The notes below the pieces were generated by a model. It was not told the DNA's origin and did no database searches. It saw only the letters and a program-made list of their open reading frames with translations. The translations under genes were made by a program, and so were the position numbers. Below, one piece after another: positions 1-6,500 of a DNA stretch of 9,400 bases. The stretch is taken from assembly GCA_027058735.1 (NCBI GenBank), contig JALURZ010000208.1:1-9400 (forward strand), written 5' to 3'. Source of the stretch: Hyphomicrobiales bacterium (lineage in GTDB: Bacteria; Pseudomonadota; Alphaproteobacteria; Rhizobiales; JALURZ01). Each line of letters starts with the position of its first letter. The stretch's first letter is position 1.

Positions 1-185
1 AGGTGGCCGAGGACGACGCGGCGCTGGATGCGCGCATCGAGGCCCACGCCAGGCTTGCGCTCGCCGCCGCGCCCGGCGCCGTCGCCCGCTGCAAGCGGCT
101 GCTCGCCGAGGTCGCGGCGAGCCCGCCCGACGAGGCGGTCGCGGTCGGGCTTCGCTGGAACGTGCGCGCGCGGCTCTCCGGCTGA
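1..185 (+). CDS. Enoyl-CoA hydratase/isomerase (crotonase) family, C-terminal fragment
   Basis: Only the last 61 or so codons are inside the window; the reading frame enters from the left edge (first whole codon at position 3) and ends with TGA at 183-185. The visible peptide has a pattern seen near the C-terminus of crotonases: an acidic 'AEDDAALDARI' stretch, a helix ending 'AAPGAVARCKRLL' (the 'P-x-A-x-x-x-x-K-x-L' pattern) and 'SPPDEAV'. Nearly every codon ends in G or C, which supports real coding on this strand. Crotonases act on acyl-CoA thioesters, mostly in fatty-acid or amino-acid breakdown; which reaction cannot be told. It ends oddly: family members normally continue with an '(S)-x-E-G-x-x-A-F-L-E-K-R'-like tail, which I find in no frame after 185, so the gene may be truncated by about 15 residues. 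The match is to a short, weakly conserved segment, so confidence is moderate. Confidence 0.5.
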   Translation, partial: VAEDDAALDARIEAHARLALAAAPGAVARCKRLLAEVAASPPDEAVAVGLRWNVRARLSG

Positions 186-583
186 GCCGCTACACTCTCT
201 CTACCATTTCGTTCTCCCTGATCCGCAGGACCGGCCCGCCCGGCTGCACCGGCCACCGGCGGCGGCGGCCCGTGCGCACCACGCGGCGCGCCTGTCGCCC
301 CCGCCCCGTTCGACCCGCCCCCCTGGCCGGTCCGCGTCTCCGCGGTCAGTGTCACCATCGCCTGTTTCACGCCCTTGACCTTGAGGGCGGCGCGTTCAGC
401 CGCCTCGCGCATGGGCTCAAGCTCGCCGGCGCGCGCCGGATCGACGCTGAGCGCAAACACCACCTTGCCATCGTTGATGGCGATCTGCGACACCAGCCCC
501 AGGGACACGATGTCGCCCTTGAGGTCCGGGCCCTTGACGTTGCCCAGGGCCTTCAGGATCGCCTTTTGCGTCGGTTTCGCCAT
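186..583 (-). pseudogene. mrp: Mrp/ApbC-type Fe-S cluster carrier, N-terminal domain only (truncated)
   Basis: The ATG is at 583-581 on the minus strand. The first 82 or so residues match the MIP18/DUF59 domain at the N-terminus of Mrp (ApbC/NBP35-like) proteins: 'KAILKALGNVKGPDLKGDIVSLGLV', then 'DGKVVFALSVD', 'ELEPMREAAERA', 'VKGVKQAMVTLTAE'. A Gly/Ala/Pro-rich linker follows (residues 86 to about 125). Full Mrp proteins are roughly 350-390 residues and go straight on to a P-loop ATPase with a 'SGKGGVGKST' motif; none is present in any minus frame down to position 1. The frame has no stop and stays open to position 2, but over 1-185 it is the antisense of a well-supported crotonase frame, so I end the recognisable part at about 186. 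Mrp binds and delivers Fe-S clusters in the cytosol; without the ATPase domain this copy should not work as a normal Mrp. A free-standing DUF59 protein is the alternative, but no stop follows the domain. A weak purine-rich ribosome-binding stretch precedes the ATG. Confidence 0.6.
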
Positions 584-601
584 TTTTTCTCGTGCCTTTG
601 A

Positions 602-626
602 TTTGCGCCCCAAAGCGATGCGCAAA
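602..626. repeat. 7-bp perfect inverted repeat between iclR and mrp
   Basis: TTTGCGC (602-608) and GCGCAAA (620-626) form a perfect 7-bp dyad with an 11-base loop. It lies in the 90-base gap between the iclR-family stop and the mrp start, on the transcribed strand of both. No T-run follows it in the minus direction, so it is not a clear intrinsic terminator; an operator or a leader hairpin for mrp is possible. Confidence 0.35.
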
Positions 627-673
627 CGGGTGATCAGGTCTTTTGCGGTCTATGTTTTTTTACGCTCCGTGCT

Positions 674-1534
674 TCAGTAGCGCGGCTGATCGTCCGGCAC
701 CTTGCCGCCCAGTTGGGCGGTGATTTCCCGGGCGATCTTCAGAACCTCGATTCCCAGCATCGATACACGGTTTTTGGGTATTCTTGCAACCGGGCCGGAT
801 ACCGAAAGGGCCGCCATGGTTTCCCCGTTCTCGTCGAAAATGACGCTGGCGATGCAGCGCATGCCGACGGCGGCCTCTTCATCATCGACCGCGTAGCCGG
901 TCTTACGGATGCCGCGAAGCGCCCGCTTCAGCTCGCTCATCGAGACGATCGTCTTCTTGGTCTCGCGCTCCAGACCGCGCGAGCGGATCAGGCGTTCGAC
1001 TTCCTCATCGGGCAGACGCGACAGCAGCGCCTTGCCGACGGCGGAGTTGTGGATCTTCGCGCGCCCCCCGGGCCGGGTGATCGCGCGCATGACCTTGTGG
1101 CATTCGACCTGGGCGAGATAGACGATTTCACCATTGTCGGAAATGGCGAGATTGCTGGTCTCGCCGCTGCTTTCCATCAGCCGGCGCATATAGGGCCTGG
1201 CGACACTCACCAGATCGCGCGAGCGAATGAAGCTGGCGCCCACCTGAAACGCCTGCACGCCGATCAGCCACACGCTGCGTTCGGTGTCGAAGCGCACATA
1301 TTGCTCGTTCTGCAGCGTCGTCAACAGCCGGTGCGCCGTCGATGTCGGCAGGCCGACGGTCTGCGCCATTTCGCTCAAGGTCAGGCCATGGGCGTGTTCG
1401 CACAGGCAGTTCATCAGCCGCAGGGCGCGGGTCAGGGACTGCACCTGGCCGGCCGGCCTCACCATCTTCCCCACAGGCCCGCGCGAGGCCCCGCAGCCGG
1501 CCCGGCGCTGTGGCAATTTCACGATATCCGCCAT
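674..1534 (-). CDS. IclR-family transcriptional regulator
   Basis: This 286-residue cytoplasmic DNA-binding regulator has the two-part IclR architecture. The N-terminal winged helix-turn-helix spans about residues 31-90 ('VQSLTRALRLM', then 'LTLSEMAQTVGLPTSTAHRLLTTL'). The C-terminal effector-binding domain spans about 100-275, with 'ETSNLAISDNGEIVYLAQV', the 'HNSAVGKALLS' signature, 'GYAVDDEEAAVGMRCIA' and 'AALSVSGPVARI'. The ATG at 1534 is preferred because GGGGGTGAT, a long match to the anti-Shine-Dalgarno sequence, sits 7 bases upstream; a GTG at 1546 lies inside that site. The gene is divergent from the carbamoyltransferase cluster, the usual position of an IclR regulator relative to the catabolic genes it controls. 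In E. coli the IclR-type AllR governs allantoin use, which also ends in a carbamoyltransferase and a carbamate kinase, so control of the neighbouring cluster by a pathway metabolite is a reasonable inference. The effector is unknown. Confidence 0.93.
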   Translation of the reverse strand: MADIVKLPQRRAGCGASRGPVGKMVRPAGQVQSLTRALRLMNCLCEHAHGLTLSEMAQTVGLPTSTAHRLLTTLQNEQYVRFDTERSVWLIGVQAFQVGASFIRSRDLVSVARPYMRRLMESSGETSNLAISDNGEIVYLAQVECHKVMRAITRPGGRAKIHNSAVGKALLSRLPDEEVERLIRSRGLERETKKTIVSMSELKRALRGIRKTGYAVDDEEAAVGMRCIASVIFDENGETMAALSVSGPVARIPKNRVSMLGIEVLKIAREITAQLGGKVPDDQPRY

Positions 1535-2070
1535 GTTGCGTATCACCCCCCGAATATCCGGCGAACGGTTTCATGCAGGAACCGGGAGGCCCCCCGCGTC
1601 CGCTGCCTGTTTCCGGCCCGCGCCCCGCGGGACCTGAAACCCGAAAACGCACCGCTCGTTCGGTCCGCTCCGCCAACAACCAGCATCGATACTACACCAT
1701 TATATAATTCCGAAAAGGCGCAATGCCTCGAATGTTTTTGAATTATACTTCATTTTAACGTGAGGGCCGCCAAAATAACGGCAGTATTTCGCATCCATTC
1801 GCATCCATGAGCGCGCCGCTCCCGATTCCGCCGTTGCGCCAGGTGCCCAGGAGCGCCGCGCGACGCCGTTTTATCGGGCTGGCTCCGCCGCGTTCCATCA
1901 TGCGGATTGCCTGCATCCGGCGCACCGGCCGCCGGCTTGCACAGATTTTCACCCCTTCAGGAAGGAGTGCAGCGCCCTTGCGCCACCGCGCCTTGTCGCT
2001 TGCAGGCCGCCCTGCCAGGCAGTAGACAGTCAGGAAACGCCACACCATCACACGAAGCCAGCGGAGAGAC
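1535..2070. promoter_or_regulatory. Divergent control region between iclR-type gene and carbamoyltransferase cluster
   Basis: This 536-base gap contains no convincing gene. Its first notable part is an A+T-rich island (about 1690-1760) that stands out in this G+C-rich window. The island contains TATAAT on both strands (1703-1708 plus; 1704-1699 minus) and TATACT at 1744-1749, all possible -10 elements; none has a good -35 hexamer at 16-18 bases, so I do not assign a definite promoter. Also present are the short dyads AGGC-N5-GCCT (1716-1728) and GCCG-N9-CGGC (1766-1782), and a perfect tandem 10-bp repeat (1788-1807). If transcription of the cluster starts near 1750, its untranslated leader would be roughly 300 bases. 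I recognise no riboswitch in it. Confidence 0.5.
1788..1807. repeat. Perfect tandem 10-bp direct repeat, possible operator
   Basis: TTCGCATCCA occurs twice back to back (1788-1797 and 1798-1807). The 10-bp period places both copies on nearly the same face of the helix, as binding half-sites for a regulator such as the divergent IclR protein might be. It lies just downstream of the A+T-rich promoter-like island. The assignment to a regulator is inference. Confidence 0.4.
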
Positions 2071-3150
2071 ATGTCGATGAACAAGACGGCGCACAACGCG
2101 GCGCGCGCAACCCGGGGTCCTGCGGGCCTGGGCGCGGATTTCGCCCCCCTCGATATCCATGCCCAGATCGAGCGGACCGGGATCAGGGGCCGCCACCTCA
2201 CCTTCATCGACGATCTGTCGGGCGATGAATTGTCGAACCTGTTCAAGACGGCCCATATGTTCGAGCCGTTCTGGCGCTCCAGAGTTCCATTGCTGGAGGG
2301 CAAGGTGCTGTGCGCCCTGTTCTTCCAGCCCAGCAGCCGCACCCGGTTTTCCCACGAGACCGCCATGCTGCGGCTTGGGGGCAGCGTTCTCACGGAATCC
2401 AATCCGCTGGTCAGTTCATCGGCCGCCAAGGGCGAATCCCTGCATGATGCGCTGCGGGTCATTTCGCAATATGCCGACATCATGGTGCTGCGCCATCCCG
2501 ACGACAAGGAGGTGCTGGCGACCATCGACGGCCTGGGGGCCGACGCCTCGCCGATCATTTCCGGCGGCTATGGGGATGTCACCCATCCGACCCAGGGGCT
2601 GCTCGACATGTATACCGCGTGGCGCGCGCTGGGCGGCAGCTTCGAAGACATGTGCGTGATGATCGCAACCCCCGATCTGTCGCGGGCGCGCTCGGGCCAG
2701 TCCTTCGGCCTCGGGCTGGCGCGCATGGGGGTCAGGCTCATCTATTGCGGCACCACCGGTCTGAGAACCCCGGAGGTCATTCGCAAAAAACTCGACAAGA
2801 TGGGCGCGAACTATGTCGAGCACAACGATCTGACGCTCGATCAGCACGAGCAGATGATCGCCGATGAAGGGGTGCAACTGGTTTATCTGCCCGGCTGTTC
2901 GGTGAAAAAGGGCGATCCGGGCCGCGACGATTTCCTGAAAAAGATGCAAGCCTATCATTTCAATCTGGAGGGCCTGGAAAAACTGAAACAGAAAACCGGG
3001 CGCACCATCGGCATCATGCACTCGCTGCCGCGCAATGAAGGCGAGTTCGATTTCGCCATCGACGACAGCCCGCACCAGCTTTATTTCAAGCAGATCGGGT
3101 TTTCCGTGCCGTTGCGCATGGCGCTGCTGGCGAGCATCGCGGGCACATAG
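2071..3150 (+). CDS. Aspartate/ornithine-type carbamoyltransferase, altered second-substrate loop
   Basis: This protein of 359 residues has both domains of the carbamoyltransferase fold. The carbamoyl-phosphate site is intact: P87-S-S-R-T-R92 (family S-T-R-T-R, with Thr to Ser), an 80s-loop-like 'SSSAAKGE' with K120, R141-H-P, H172-P-T-Q175 and R207 (aligned with E. coli PyrB Arg167). The C-terminus 'HSLPR' (317-321) corresponds to PyrB 'HPLPR' and is followed by 'LYFKQIG' and 'PLRMALL'. Overall it is closer to aspartate than to ornithine transcarbamylase. The PyrB T-R-V-Q loop that binds the aspartate carboxylate is replaced by 'PGCSVKKGD' (274-282), which also lacks the ornithine-type D-x-x-x-S-M-G loop, so the carbamoyl acceptor is probably different. 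About 40 extra N-terminal residues precede the fold. GGAG at 2063-2066 serves ATG 2071 or, with more typical spacing, ATG 2077. As first gene of a cluster with carbamate kinase, it probably works in the phosphorolytic direction rather than in pyrimidine synthesis. Confidence 0.88.
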   Translation: MSMNKTAHNAARATRGPAGLGADFAPLDIHAQIERTGIRGRHLTFIDDLSGDELSNLFKTAHMFEPFWRSRVPLLEGKVLCALFFQPSSRTRFSHETAMLRLGGSVLTESNPLVSSSAAKGESLHDALRVISQYADIMVLRHPDDKEVLATIDGLGADASPIISGGYGDVTHPTQGLLDMYTAWRALGGSFEDMCVMIATPDLSRARSGQSFGLGLARMGVRLIYCGTTGLRTPEVIRKKLDKMGANYVEHNDLTLDQHEQMIADEGVQLVYLPGCSVKKGDPGRDDFLKKMQAYHFNLEGLEKLKQKTGRTIGIMHSLPRNEGEFDFAIDDSPHQLYFKQIGFSVPLRMALLASIAGT

Positions 3151-3158
3151 GCAAGTCC

Positions 3159-4187
3159 GTGGCCATGAGCGAACATCCGCGCATCCATATCATCGGCACC
3201 GGCGGCACCATCGCCGGGCAAGGCGGTTCGCCCACCGATGAAGCCTATGAACCGGGCCGCATCGACACCGCTGAACTGCTCGATGCCGTCGAGGGTCTCA
3301 ACCGGCGCGCGGAGATCAGCTCTGAAAGCCTGTTTTCGTCCGGATCGGAAGACCTGGGCCCCGAACAGTGGTGGACCCTGGCGCAGCGGGTCCAGGCGCT
3401 GTCGGAAAAATCCGATCCGGACGCCATCGTCATCACCCACGGCACCGACACGCTGGAGGAAGCGGCGTTTTTTCTCGATCTGGTCTGCAGGCCCGCAAAG
3501 CCCGTCGTCATGACCGCGGCCATGCGCCCGGCCACCGCACTGAGCGCCGATGGCCCGGCCAACATCGATCAGGCCGTGCTGGCGAGCGCGGGCCTGGCAC
3601 GCACGCGCGAAGGGCGCGGCGTTTTCGTTTCCATGAACGGTCTGGTCCTGCCGGGCTGGCAGACGCTCAAGACGAACTCGCTGGGACTTGGGGCATTTGG
3701 CGCCTTTCCCGGCGGGCCGGCGGGGCGGGTGACGCGCTCACGCCTCATGCAAACCGGATCGCTTGCGCAATCCCCGGCAAGGGGCGACTTTCACGCATTG
3801 CTGAAAAAAGCCCCGCCGCTGCCCAAAGTGGGCATGGTTCTTCTCAACGCCGGGTGCGGAGCCGAGCCTCTTGCGGTGTGGCGGGCCAGCGGGTGCGCCG
3901 GGCTGGTCATTGCCGGGTTCGGCGCCGGGACCATGCCGTCCGGCGTCTGCGATCTCGCCCATCAAATGGCCGGGGACGATCTCATTATCGTCGTCTCGAC
4001 GCGGGTCGGCGAGGGCACCGTGCTGCCGGAGAGCGCGCGGGTGAGGCGCGCATCGGGCCTGATCGCGGCCGGATTTCTGAACCCGCAGAAATCGGCCCTG
4101 CTGCTGTCGCTGGCCCTGGCCGCCGGGCTGGATCGGGACGGCATATCGGCACTTTTCGAACGGTTTTACGCAGCCCCCCAGGACTGA
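3159..4187 (+). CDS. L-asparaginase-type amidohydrolase, cytoplasmic
   Basis: This protein of about 342 residues belongs to the asparaginase/glutaminase family, which hydrolyses a side-chain amide to acid plus ammonia. The catalytic set is present (numbering from the GTG at 3159): nucleophile T17 in 'GTGGTIAG', flexible-loop Y30, S63-E64 in 'SGSEDLG', T96-D97 in 'THGTDTLEEAAFF', and K171 in 'TLKTNSL'. 'MTAAMRPATALSADGPANI' (about 118-136) is the usual family block. Glu rather than Gln follows the binding Ser, as in the Erwinia enzyme and unlike E. coli AnsB. There is no signal peptide, so it should act in the cytoplasm. The start is uncertain: GTG 3159 or ATG 3165, both with only a weak ribosome site. 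The gene begins 8 bases after the carbamoyltransferase stop, so translational coupling is likely. In this cluster the substrate may be an asparagine-like amide other than free asparagine; that is inference. Confidence 0.88.
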   Translation: MAMSEHPRIHIIGTGGTIAGQGGSPTDEAYEPGRIDTAELLDAVEGLNRRAEISSESLFSSGSEDLGPEQWWTLAQRVQALSEKSDPDAIVITHGTDTLEEAAFFLDLVCRPAKPVVMTAAMRPATALSADGPANIDQAVLASAGLARTREGRGVFVSMNGLVLPGWQTLKTNSLGLGAFGAFPGGPAGRVTRSRLMQTGSLAQSPARGDFHALLKKAPPLPKVGMVLLNAGCGAEPLAVWRASGCAGLVIAGFGAGTMPSGVCDLAHQMAGDDLIIVVSTRVGEGTVLPESARVRRASGLIAAGFLNPQKSALLLSLALAAGLDRDGISALFERFYAAPQD

Positions 4188-4227
4188 TGCGCATCCGCCC
4201 CGCACCGGGCACAAGGAGTTCAGGTTC

Positions 4228-5193
4228 ATGTCATCCGCCACCGCCCTTCCCGACCGTCTTCTGATCGCCGTTGGCGGCAACGCCATCCACCCCGCCGGGA
4301 TCAAGGGCACATCGAAAGAGCAGGTCGATCTGGCGGCCGAAACGGGCAGAATTCTGCTGCCGATCCTGCAACTCAACAACCAACTGGTCATCACCCATGG
4401 CAACGGGCCGGGGGTCGGCAAGCTGCTCATGCGCAACGCGCTGGCCATTCACCGCGTCGTGCCCATGTCGCTGGATATCTGTGTCGCTGACACCCAGGGC
4501 GCGACCGCCTATCTGCTGGGCCAGGCCTTTGAGAATGCGTTGCGCGCGACCGGCAGCCGGCGCCATGTGGTCGGCCTCGTCACCCAGGTCGAGGTGGACC
4601 CGCGCGATCCCGCCTTCGACAATCCCACAAAGCCGATCGGCTACTTCTTCACCAGGGAAGAGGCCGACGGCCTGGCCGCGGAAATGGGCTGGACCATGAA
4701 GGAGGACGCCGGGCGCGGCTTTCGCCCCGTCGTCGCCTCGCCCGCGCCAAGGCACATCTGCGATATCTCGCTGGTCGATGAACTGATGAAGGCGGGCACC
4801 GTCGTCATTGCCGGGGGCGGGGGCGGCATTCCGGTCGTGCGCGACAAGCAGGGCCTGCGCCATGGCATCGAAGCGGTCATCGACAAGGATCTCACATCGG
4901 CGCTGATGGCCAATGTTCTGGGCATCGAGGTGATCATGATCTTGACGGCCGTTTCCAACGTGGCGATAAATTTCGGCACGCCGGACGAACGCGCGCTGGG
5001 CGAGATTTGCGCAAGCGATATCCGCGGACATCTGGGCGACGGGCAGTTTCCCGCCGGCAGCATGGGGCCAAAGGTCGAGGCCGCGCTCAAGTTCATCGAA
5101 GGCGGCGGGAAACGCTGCATCATCGCTCATCTCAATGAGGCGATGCCGGCCCTCCAGGGCGAAGCCGGCACCCACATCCTGCCCGACAACTAG
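4228..5193 (+). CDS. arcC: Carbamate kinase
   Basis: This 321-residue protein has the normal length for carbamate kinase, which makes ATP from ADP and carbamoyl phosphate, leaving carbamate that breaks down to ammonia and CO2. Family motifs in order are 'AVGGNAI' (14-20), 'THGNGPGVG' (56-64; usually HGNGPQVG), 'MSLDICVADTQGATAYLLGQ' (80-99), 'DPAFDNPTKPIG' (127-138), 'RPVVASPAP' (166-174), 'VIAGGGGGIPVV' (193-204), 'EAVIDKDL' (215-222) and 'GSMGPKVEAALKFIEGGGKR' (277-296). The AAGGAG at 4213-4218 sits 9 bases before the ATG. It is the third gene of the cluster, 40 bases after the asparaginase. Its pairing with a carbamoyltransferase strongly indicates that carbamoyl phosphate is made and used for ATP, as in arginine deiminase and oxamate catabolism. 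No arginine deiminase is nearby, so citrulline from ADI is not the obvious feedstock. Confidence 0.95.
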   Translation: MSSATALPDRLLIAVGGNAIHPAGIKGTSKEQVDLAAETGRILLPILQLNNQLVITHGNGPGVGKLLMRNALAIHRVVPMSLDICVADTQGATAYLLGQAFENALRATGSRRHVVGLVTQVEVDPRDPAFDNPTKPIGYFFTREEADGLAAEMGWTMKEDAGRGFRPVVASPAPRHICDISLVDELMKAGTVVIAGGGGGIPVVRDKQGLRHGIEAVIDKDLTSALMANVLGIEVIMILTAVSNVAINFGTPDERALGEICASDIRGHLGDGQFPAGSMGPKVEAALKFIEGGGKRCIIAHLNEAMPALQGEAGTHILPDN

Positions 5194-5224
5194 ATCATAA
5201 ACTTTCAATACAGGGGAAACAGTC

Positions 5225-6454
5225 ATGTCCGATGCCATACAGGGCGCCATTCACGACGCCGTCGAGGCCGCCCATCGCGCGCAGAGCGAATTTCTGGCCG
5301 AGCTGGTGAAAGTCGCCTCCGACAACCCGCCCGGGGACTGCGCCCCCCATGCCGCGCGCGCCGCTGAACTGCTGGAAGGTCTCGGTTTCGTGGTCGAGCA
5401 CCACCGCGTGCCCGATGATCTGGTCGAGGCGAACGGCATGATTTCGGTCACCAATCTGGTGATCCGGCGGCGCCATGGCGAGGGCCCTGTGGTCGCGCTC
5501 AATTCCCATGGCGATGTGGTGCCCCCCGGCGATGGCTGGACCAGGGACCCCTATGGCGCTGAAATCGTGGACGGCCAGATGTACGGGCGCGGCGTGGCGG
5601 TGTCCAAATCCGATTTCGCCACCTACGCCTTCGCCCTGCTGGCGCTGGAACGGGCCGGCGTTCCGCTCAACGGCACGCTGGAGCTGCACTTCACCTATGA
5701 CGAGGAAGCCGGCGGCGAGATCGGCCCCAAATGGCTGCTCGACGAGGGCATCTCCAAGCCCGACTACGCGCTGTGCGCGGCGTTTTCCTATGGCGTCGTG
5801 ACCGCGCATAACGGCAGCCTGCATCTCGAGGTCGAACTGCGCGGCAAATCGGCCCATGCGGCCATGCCCCACACCGGCATTGACGCGCTGGAAGCGGCCA
5901 ACGCCATTCTCTCCGCCATCTATGAGCACCGCAAATCCTATGCCGCCATCACGTCCGCGGTGCCGGGCATCCAGTCCCCTTCCGTTGTCGTGGGCCTGAT
6001 CGAGGGCGGCATCAACACCAACGTGGTGCCGGACCTGATCAGGTTCCGGCTCGACCGGCGCATGATCCCGGAGGAAACCGGCGCGAAAGCGGAGCGCGAA
6101 CTGCGCGGTGTGATCGACAGGGCGGCCGCCGCGTTTCCCGATGTGCGATGCAGCGTGCGCCGCATCCTGCTCGCCGAGCCGCTCAGGCCCGTCGGCGAAG
6201 CGGACCGGGTGGCCGGCATCTTCAGGCGCCACGCGACCCGCATCATGGGCGAGGAGGTGCAGACTGGCGGCGTGCCGCTCTATACGGATGCGCGCCACTA
6301 TTCCCAGGCGGGCATTCCCACCGTGCTCTACGGCGCCGGCCCCCACGACATCCTGGAGGCCAACGCCCACCGGGCGGACGAACGCCTCAGACTGGACGAT
6401 CTGCGCAAGGCGACCGAAGTCGTGGCCCTGAGCCTTGCGGAACTGCTGGGGTAG
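5225..6454 (+). CDS. M20-family (ArgE/DapE-type) metallohydrolase with altered metal site
   Basis: This 409-residue protein has the full M20 peptidase/deacylase layout: a catalytic domain (about 20-195 and 310-409) interrupted by the dimerisation domain (about 196-305, with 'GKSAHAAMPHTGIDALEAA'). Conserved residues seen are H95-x-D97 in 'NSHGDVV', the E160-E161 pair in 'FTYDEEAGGE', T354-D-A-R357 and H382 in 'NAHRADER'. Two expected metal ligands are missing by my alignment: the bridging Asp of 'GRG-x-x-D-x-K' is V126 in 'GRGVAVSKSD' (an Asp appears 4 residues later, D130), and the acidic residue of 'GEPT' falls at about A186 in 'CAAFSYG'. The family hydrolyses N-acyl, N-carbamoyl or peptide bonds of amino acids in the cytosol. 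The AGGGG at 5212-5216 is 8 bases before the ATG, and the gene follows carbamate kinase by 31 bases, as last gene of the cluster. It probably releases or processes the amino compound handled by the other three enzymes. Confidence 0.9.
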   Translation: MSDAIQGAIHDAVEAAHRAQSEFLAELVKVASDNPPGDCAPHAARAAELLEGLGFVVEHHRVPDDLVEANGMISVTNLVIRRRHGEGPVVALNSHGDVVPPGDGWTRDPYGAEIVDGQMYGRGVAVSKSDFATYAFALLALERAGVPLNGTLELHFTYDEEAGGEIGPKWLLDEGISKPDYALCAAFSYGVVTAHNGSLHLEVELRGKSAHAAMPHTGIDALEAANAILSAIYEHRKSYAAITSAVPGIQSPSVVVGLIEGGINTNVVPDLIRFRLDRRMIPEETGAKAERELRGVIDRAAAAFPDVRCSVRRILLAEPLRPVGEADRVAGIFRRHATRIMGEEVQTGGVPLYTDARHYSQAGIPTVLYGAGPHDILEANAHRADERLRLDDLRKATEVVALSLAELLG

Positions 6455-6500
6455 GGAGTGATCCAAATCTCGCCGCGGCCGAGGCCCCGCCGATCCTGCC

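Noticed and set aside
713..1741. Long plus-strand open frame (342 codons) across the iclR-type gene
   Set aside because: It is antisense to a clear IclR protein with all family motifs; long shadow frames are expected at this G+C content.
1807..2025. 72-codon open frame in the iclR-carbamoyltransferase gap
   Set aside because: The peptide is Arg/Pro-rich with no domain, lacks a good ribosome site and uses codons unlike the neighbouring genes.
2071..3150. Housekeeping pyrB (pyrimidine synthesis)
   Set aside because: The aspartate-binding Arg-x-Gln loop is missing, and the gene clusters with carbamate kinase and catabolic hydrolases rather than pyrC.
4231..5250. Minus-strand open frame opposite carbamate kinase
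   Set aside because: The plus strand has all carbamate kinase motifs; the minus frame is a shadow.
2071..6454. Arginine deiminase operon or E. coli ygeW-type cluster
   Set aside because: There is no arginine deiminase, diaminopropionate ammonia-lyase or HyuA hydrolase, and the transferase has the PyrB-like 'SSRTRFSHETAMLRLGG' block rather than YgeW features.
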